From Gammaproteobacteria bacterium (GTDB taxonomy: Bacteria > Pseudomonadota > Gammaproteobacteria > GCA-001735895): DNA of 64,000 nucleotides. The translations under genes were made by a program, and so were the position numbers. The notes under the pieces were generated by a model. The model had not been told where the DNA came from and made no database searches. It saw only the letters and a program-made list of their open reading frames with translations. Location: assembly GCA_029862005.1 (NCBI GenBank), contig JAOTYD010000001.1, positions 290,641-354,640 on the forward strand. The letters are read 5' to 3'. Positions 59,444 through 64,000 of the stretch are shown piece after piece (positions within the stretch are counted from its first letter, which is position 1; every line of letters begins with the position of its first letter).

Positions 59444-60583
59444 TTAAGCATCTCCAAGCACCAGCGCAGCATCGGATCTCCAGCTTAGGGAGACCATATC
59501 GTCTGGCGAAAAACTTCTACTGCTGTGTTCAATGGATTTTGGAGATAGCACCATTACGTCACCGTATCCTTCGGTTGCAACCAGGTATTCCGAGTGCTCA
59601 CCCAGAAAAATCCGGTTCATCACCCGTCCTTTTACGGCGATGCTGGAATTGGTATCTGTTTCATCTGCAGATTTGATAGAAATCATTTCGGGCCGCACGG
59701 CAATGCTGGCCTTGCTCCCGTTACCGAGGCCTGGTGCTTCTTTTGGTTTTTTACCAGTAAGCACTTGGCCGGAATCAAATTTTACCGTGACGCTCGAGCC
59801 ATTGGTCTCGACGACTTCGCCACTGAAAAAATTGCTCTTGCCGACAAAATCGGCCACATAGCGATTGATCGGTTCATCGTAAAGTTCACGCGGGCTGCCG
59901 GACTGGACGATGTGGCCGTCGCGCATGATGCAAATGCGATCGCTCATCGACAGCGCCTCTTCCTGGTCATGCGTCACCAGGATAAAGGTAATACCGACTT
60001 CTCTTTGCAGCGTTTGCAATTCAATCTGCATTTCGCGACGCAGTTTGCGGTCTAGTGCTGCCAGGGGTTCATCGAGTAACAAACAGGTCGGGTGGTTAAT
60101 GAGCGCGCGTGCCAGCGCCACTCTTTGTTGCTGTCCGCCGGATAATTCCCAGACCCTGCGCTTGCCGTATCCGCCGAGCCGCACCAATTCCAGGGTTTCA
60201 TCCACCCTTTTGCTAACTTCCTGTTTGGCAGGTTTCGGGTTGCGCTGACGCAAGCCGTAGCCAATATTTTCAGCAACATCCATATGCGGGAACAGGGCGT
60301 AGTGCTGGAACACCATGTTTACCGGCCGTTTGTGCGACGGGATTCCAACAACCGAGCTACCGCCGATAAAAACTTCTCCTTGCGTGGGTTGATCAAAACC
60401 GGCAATCAGTCGCAGTGAAGTAGTCTTACCACAACCGGATGGGCCCAGGAAACTGAAGAAGGCACCACGCTCGACGCTAAGGGATATGTCGTCAACCGCC
60501 ACGACGTCTTCGAAGCGTTTGGTAACACCGCGAAACTCGATATCAATATCACGTGGACTATTGGATTGATCGACCAACTCCAT
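59444..60583 (-). CDS. potA: Polyamine-type ABC transporter ATPase (PotA-like)
   Basis: 379 aa. Walker A FLGPSGCGKTTSLRLIAG (~42-59), signature LSGGQQQRVALARALIN, Walker B LLLDEPLAALDRKLR, and the C-terminal TOBE-type regulatory domain (~270-379). First gene of the minus-strand run; its promoter region is shared with the LuxR gene and contains a perfect palindrome. Confidence 0.93.
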   Translation of the reverse strand: MELVDQSNSPRDIDIEFRGVTKRFEDVVAVDDISLSVERGAFFSFLGPSGCGKTTSLRLIAGFDQPTQGEVFIGGSSVVGIPSHKRPVNMVFQHYALFPHMDVAENIGYGLRQRNPKPAKQEVSKRVDETLELVRLGGYGKRRVWELSGGQQQRVALARALINHPTCLLLDEPLAALDRKLRREMQIELQTLQREVGITFILVTHDQEEALSMSDRICIMRDGHIVQSGSPRELYDEPINRYVADFVGKSNFFSGEVVETNGSSVTVKFDSGQVLTGKKPKEAPGLGNGSKASIAVRPEMISIKSADETDTNSSIAVKGRVMNRIFLGEHSEYLVATEGYGDVMVLSPKSIEHSSRSFSPDDMVSLSWRSDAALVLGDA

Positions 60584-60656
60584 CCCCCGGCAGGTGCATC
60601 TTCCCCCCTCTTTATAATTTAGTCTTGAGTTTTATAGAGAAAATATACTACCATGC

Positions 60657-60689
60657 AAATTGAGCAAATGCATGCAATTTGCTCAATTT
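60657..60689. promoter_or_regulatory. Perfect 13-7-13 palindrome between potA and luxR genes
   Basis: AAATTGAGCAAAT, seven bases, ATTTGCTCAATTT: all 13 positions pair. It lies 74 bp from the potA start and 71 bp from the LuxR start (60760). A related single half-site (TGCAAATTGTGTAAAT, 60720-60735) lies 66 bp to the right of the left arm. Likely operator of the LuxR-type regulator or another dimeric regulator. Confidence 0.75.
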
Positions 60690-60759
60690 GGGGTATATGC
60701 CGCTAAATAAGAAAACAAATGCAAATTGTGTAAATTACTTAAAAAAGGAAAATTCTGTG

Positions 60760-61599
60760 ATGGCGAATAATTCCGGGCGAGCGAAAAAGATCGACCTGGG
60801 AAACGCCACCTGGATCTCTTTGTTATCCCAATGTATCGATTCGATCGGTAGGGATCAATTCACCGACACCCTGCTCAGCGCACTTAAATCCATTACCGAT
60901 TTCGACTACTCGGTTTCCTTCGCCTATCACCAGAACGAAAAGCCGATCTGCCTGTTCCACACCTTTTCACCTGCCGAACGGGTCGTATTTGTCGATGACT
61001 ACCTGAAGGGCCCCTATTTGCTCGATCCGTTTTTCAAGGCCTGCGGGCGCAAGGTCGATACCGGGCTTTACCGGTTGCAGGATATCGCGCCCGATCGTTT
61101 CCTGCAAAGCGAGTATTATCGTTCCTACTACGTACGTACCGGGCTCGCCGAGGAAATCTGTTACACCTTTTACCTGCCGAACGACGTCGCGGTGGTTATC
61201 TCGTTAATGCGCTCGGGTGAAAGCCAGCGTTTCTCGGCGCGTGAATTCAGGTTGCTGGAGAGTGTGGTGCCGATCGTCAGTAGTCTGGCGCAGCGTCACT
61301 GGCAGGCCGTGCCCGACTGGTTTGAAGTCGACTCGACCGACCAGGAACCGGGTGACAATCCGACCATCATCGAAAATACGGTGGGCGCTGTTTTCGGCCC
61401 GCGCATCACACCACGGGAAACCCAGGTAGTCGCGCAGGTACTTGAAGGACATTCGTCGGAATCGATTGCAAAAAGCCTCGGGATATCCGCGGGCACAGTA
61501 CGCATTCACCGCAGAAACATTTACGCCAAGCTCGATATTTCTTCGCAGCAGGAACTGTTTTCAATTTTTTTTCAAAAAATCAGAACGGTGCGCACATAA
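60760..61599 (+). CDS. LuxR-type transcriptional regulator
   Basis: About 279 aa from the ATG at 60760, with AAAGGAA nine nt upstream; the frame extends to 60679 inside the palindrome region, so the longer start is unlikely. N-terminal ~190 residues (SLLSQCIDSIGRDQFTDTLL, LDPFFKACGRKVDTGLYRLQ) look like the sensor part of certain LuxR solos, not a receiver domain. C-terminal HTH: ITPRETQVVAQVLEGHSSES and IAKSLGISAGTVRIHRRNIY. Divergent from the transporter it probably controls. Confidence 0.88.
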   Translation: MANNSGRAKKIDLGNATWISLLSQCIDSIGRDQFTDTLLSALKSITDFDYSVSFAYHQNEKPICLFHTFSPAERVVFVDDYLKGPYLLDPFFKACGRKVDTGLYRLQDIAPDRFLQSEYYRSYYVRTGLAEEICYTFYLPNDVAVVISLMRSGESQRFSAREFRLLESVVPIVSSLAQRHWQAVPDWFEVDSTDQEPGDNPTIIENTVGAVFGPRITPRETQVVAQVLEGHSSESIAKSLGISAGTVRIHRRNIYAKLDISSQQELFSIFFQKIRTVRT

Positions 61600-61667
61600 G
61601 CGCCGAGGTTAGCAACAATTAATAGTCGCCGTAACAGAGCGGTCGACATGACAACGGAGGATTAGAC

Positions 61668-62480
61668 GTGACTAACGACAGCAACACTGGTATCGATCAA
61701 ACCGGTAATCGCCCCGGCCGTCTGGCTGGAAAAACTGCGGTCATCACCGGTGGGGCCGCCGGCATGGGGCGCACCACTTCGCTGGCTTTCGCCAGGGAGG
61801 GCGCCCGCGTCGCCATCCTGGATATTCAGAAGGAGGCCGGCGAGGAAACCGTGCAGATGATTCGCGATGAGGGTGGCACGGCAGAGTTTATCGAGACCGA
61901 TGTGTCCGACGCGGGACAGGTGGATGCCGCCTTCGATCGGGTTGCCGAAACCCTCGGGGCCTACAACGTGCTGTTCAATCACGCCGGCACCATTACCGTG
62001 AAGCCGCTGCACGAATCGACCGAGGATGACTACGATCGTTTGATGGATATCAACGTACGCTCCGCCTTTCTGGTGTGCCGTCGCGCGGTCAAGGAGATGA
62101 GCGATAACGGCGGCGGTTCAATCGTCATTACCGCGTCGATTGCCTCGGAGCTTGGTTATGCACTCGAGTCGCTCTACTGCATGACCAAGGGCGCAGTGTT
62201 ACAGCTCGCACGCGCGATCTCGGTTGAATACCGGGACCAGGGAATTCGTTGTAACGCGGTTTGCCCCGGATTCGTCAAGACGGCGCATGGTCTACGCGAA
62301 ATCAGTGAGCTGGACCAGGCTGGGCAGGAGTGGGAAGAAGGGGCACTCGCCGACGCGCAAGGGCGCATCTGCGAACCCGAAGAAGTTTCCTCGGCAGTGG
62401 TATTTCTGGCCTCGGACGAGGCCAGCTTTATTACCGGCAACGCGCTGTATGTCGACAATGGCTGGTACGCAAAAGGCTAG
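61668..62480 (+). CDS. SDR-family oxidoreductase
   Basis: 270 aa Rossmann-fold enzyme. NAD(P) loop TGGAAGMGRTTSLAFAREGA (TGxxxGxG), NHAG (~105), catalytic Ser in ITASIAS and YCMTK (YxxxK). Cofactor motif DIQ after strand 2 favours NAD(H). A good Shine-Dalgarno (GGAGG) precedes the GTG start. 68 nt after the LuxR gene, so likely co-transcribed. Substrate unknown; perhaps a product of the imported amine. Confidence 0.92.
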   Translation: MTNDSNTGIDQTGNRPGRLAGKTAVITGGAAGMGRTTSLAFAREGARVAILDIQKEAGEETVQMIRDEGGTAEFIETDVSDAGQVDAAFDRVAETLGAYNVLFNHAGTITVKPLHESTEDDYDRLMDINVRSAFLVCRRAVKEMSDNGGGSIVITASIASELGYALESLYCMTKGAVLQLARAISVEYRDQGIRCNAVCPGFVKTAHGLREISELDQAGQEWEEGALADAQGRICEPEEVSSAVVFLASDEASFITGNALYVDNGWYAKG

Positions 62481-62558
62481 GGTAAACTCGGCGATAGCGG
62501 CCGCTGAAGGTTCAAATTTGAGCGTCTGCAATTTGCAGAAGAGCAGCATCAGATCGAT

Positions 62559-62668
62559 GTGCCAATATTGTGCCTGATTAACTGGCGGTATCTGGCGTTT
62601 ACTGGCACAAATGGGAATGGAATGCGTCGTAAGTGGCTGATTTTATTAAGTTAGAAAAATAAAAGTCC
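62559..62668. repeat. Conserved arm block, copy 3 (most diverged)
   Basis: 110 bp. Heptamers ACTGGCG, TCTGGCG and ACTGGCA at 62581, 62591 and 62601 keep the 10-bp period; the AT-rich part TGATTTTATTAAGTTAGAAA is unchanged from copy 2. Most mismatches of the three. Confidence 0.8.
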
Positions 62669-62730
62669 GACTGAAAATCCTCGTGTCGGTGCCGAGCGCG
62701 GACCGGTTCGATTCCGCCCCTGGCAGCACT
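62669..62730 (+). repeat. att copy 4, interrupted
   Basis: GACTGAAAATCCTCGTGTCGGT matches the tRNA, then 14 extra bases (62691-62704), then GGTTCGATTCCGCCCCTGG, after which the end departs from CCTGGGCACCA. A decayed copy marking the right edge of the array. Confidence 0.8.
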
Positions 62731-63446
62731 CTCCTTGATTTTCAACGGGTTACCCTATGGGTGGCACGAGGACTTTTGATCTCCGTGTCTCTGGCAATTA
62801 TGTGCCCCATTTTCTCTATCTTTATCAATGTTCGCCAAGCGTTTGCCCACGTTGTTCGAATTCGTATGACTGACCAGTTTAAATTAGCTGTCATCTTTAG
62901 AAACTCTATTTGCCAGGCGACCCAGTAAGAATCGCACTAATAACCAACAATGCGATTTGACATCCTCACACTTCGAATCGGCAAAGCGGGAACTTGAGAG
63001 TGATTGAATTGAGGCATAGTTTTGGAAGACGCGCAGGTTTCGCAGGTTGTAGCAACGAAGACCCTGAAGACCTGCTCGGACACAGGAATAGCGGCAGGAT
63101 TAGAGGGTTCGGTGAAATTGCGAATGATAATCATTTGTTGCCGACCCCTTTACTTCCCAGGATGTTATGCTGAAAAGCAGTACAGCCTCGAAAGGATGCG
63201 ATCATGTTGCCAGCTGGCAGGAAAGCCAGCACGAATATTCTTCACTATGCGCACGATGCGCTCAAGTTGGACTTCTGCAGGCAGACATCCGCAGGTTGCC
63301 TATCGCGAAAAGGCTTGGGGTGGTTAGTCTGATATTGTAGAATTAGGCTGCTACTGATCGGGCCCAGGAGCCAGTCGGACTATGGATAAATCGGCTGGCT
63401 CCTGGTACAGATTGGTACTGCGGTGCGTAACGTAAGGAGAAAAGAT
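62731..63446. other. Intergenic stretch without a credible gene
   Basis: About 715 bp between the last att and the universal stress protein. Frames at 62683 and 63022 lack motif or ribosome site. A 42-codon frame at 63204-63332 has AAAGGA seven nt before its ATG but no recognised motif. May be outer flank of the array or relic DNA. Confidence 0.5.
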
Positions 63447-63887
63447 ATGAAGCTGCTGGTGGCATTAGACCTTTCCGAATCAACGGAGTTAATTATGAAA
63501 GAAGCGGAAGAAGTAGCTAAAAAAATGTCAGCCCAAGTATGGATTCTGCATAACGCAGAGCCGGCGCCGGACGTCCTTGAATTCAGAGCGGACCCGCAAG
63601 CTGCTAGAGATTCGCTCGCGGAAAAATTCCACCGTGAGCATCGCCAGATTCAGGAGATAGCAAAGCGATTACGCAAAGAAGGCCTGGAAGCAACGGCGCT
63701 CCTTGTGCACGGGCCAACGGTAGAAGTAATTCTTAAGGAGGCCTCGGATCTGGACGTAGATATGATCGTTGTGGGTTCTCATGGACGAGGCGCGGTCTAT
63801 CATCTTATTATGGGAAGCGTTAGCGAAGGGATTCTCCATAAATCCCGATGCCCGGTCCTCATTGTCCCAACGCGTAAAAGTGCCTGA
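63447..63887 (+). CDS. Universal stress protein family (UspA)
   Basis: 146 aa from the ATG at 63447 (AAGGAGA nine to ten nt upstream); the frame extends to 63423. Single Usp domain beginning MKLLVALDLSESTELIMKEA and ending with the ATP-binding loop GSHGRGAVYHLIMGSVSEGI followed by CPVLIVP. Function in this organism unknown. First gene past the array. Confidence 0.92.
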   Translation: MKLLVALDLSESTELIMKEAEEVAKKMSAQVWILHNAEPAPDVLEFRADPQAARDSLAEKFHREHRQIQEIAKRLRKEGLEATALLVHGPTVEVILKEASDLDVDMIVVGSHGRGAVYHLIMGSVSEGILHKSRCPVLIVPTRKSA

Positions 63888-64000
63888 TAGATAAAATGGC
63901 TCCAGATCTAATATCTCGACACTTTGCTCCGTCGTCCGGAACAGGTTATTTTTTTGACAATGTCTGGACTGACCGGGCTGTTAATTGGAGTCCAAAATTT

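Larger units (their letters stand above)
56386..62730. mobile_element. tRNA-Phe module 3: polyamine transport/LuxR/SDR island
   Basis: 6.3 kb between att copies 3 and 4. Carries a four-gene ABC transporter, a LuxR-type regulator and an SDR. The right att is interrupted and degraded, consistent with the oldest of the three modules. No mobility gene. Confidence 0.6.

Noticed and set aside
63204..63332. 42-codon ORF with AAAGGA upstream
   Set aside because: Could be real, but there is no motif and no conservation data.

Overview
The gene content (pntAB, rmuC, mutY, moaC, a MoxR/Bat aerotolerance operon, DUF2333, an AmmeMemoRadiSam-type radical SAM protein, CYTH-CHAD) fits a gammaproteobacterial chromosome, probably from an environmental lineage. 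I cannot name the genus from sequence alone. All coordinates come from direct reading; no database search was run.

Layout. 1-5.9 kb: end of a Ser/Thr kinase, pta, and pntAB, followed by a gene-free stretch with a CRP-type palindrome and an intrinsic terminator. 5.9-8.2 kb: a Ycf46-like AAA protein and a double cupin. 8.2-15 kb: one tightly overlapping operon moxR-DUF58-DUF4381-batA-batB/C-batD. 15.2-19.4 kb: rmuC, a cbpA-like DnaJ protein overlapping an HtrA protease, and moaC. 19.4-21.6 kb (minus): a periplasmic binding protein, a HAMP membrane protein and a cytoplasmic protein. 22-26.4 kb: accessory genes (a kinase with a duplicated C-terminal module, a small ribbon-helix-helix protein, small membrane or secreted proteins, cupins, YbaK-like). 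26.6-33.5 kb: PPK2, DUF2333, AsmA, MutY, radical SAM. 33.5-40.3 kb (minus): two DUF4382 lipoproteins, then a TonB receptor / YfiR-like / GGDEF-EAL operon. 40.5-42.1 kb: CYTH-CHAD.

The most striking part is 42.3-62.7 kb. A tRNA-Phe gene (42293-42368) is followed by three modules, each closed on its right by a copy of the tRNA's 3' 48 bp (47372, 56338, 62669). Each copy is preceded by a conserved ~109 bp block holding three ACTGGCA-like heptamers at exact 10-bp spacing. Tandem integrations at a tRNA attachment site would look like this. The att copies decay with distance (48/48, 47/48, then interrupted by 14 bp), as expected if newer modules insert next to the tRNA. No integrase is visible in any module.

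The cargo is metabolic. Module 1 (5.05 kb) is an almost complete selenocysteine system: selA, selB, a tRNA-Sec gene starting 3 nt after the selB stop, and a GrdB-family selenoprotein with an in-frame UGA (UxxC motif); only selD is absent. Module 2 (8.97 kb) is a full V/A-type rotary ATPase (C-I-K-F-E-A-B-D on the minus strand, with the coiled-coil stalk subunit divergent). Module 3 (6.3 kb) is a polyamine-type ABC transporter divergent from a LuxR-type regulator and an SDR, with a perfect 13-7-13 palindrome between them. A universal stress protein lies beyond the last repeat.
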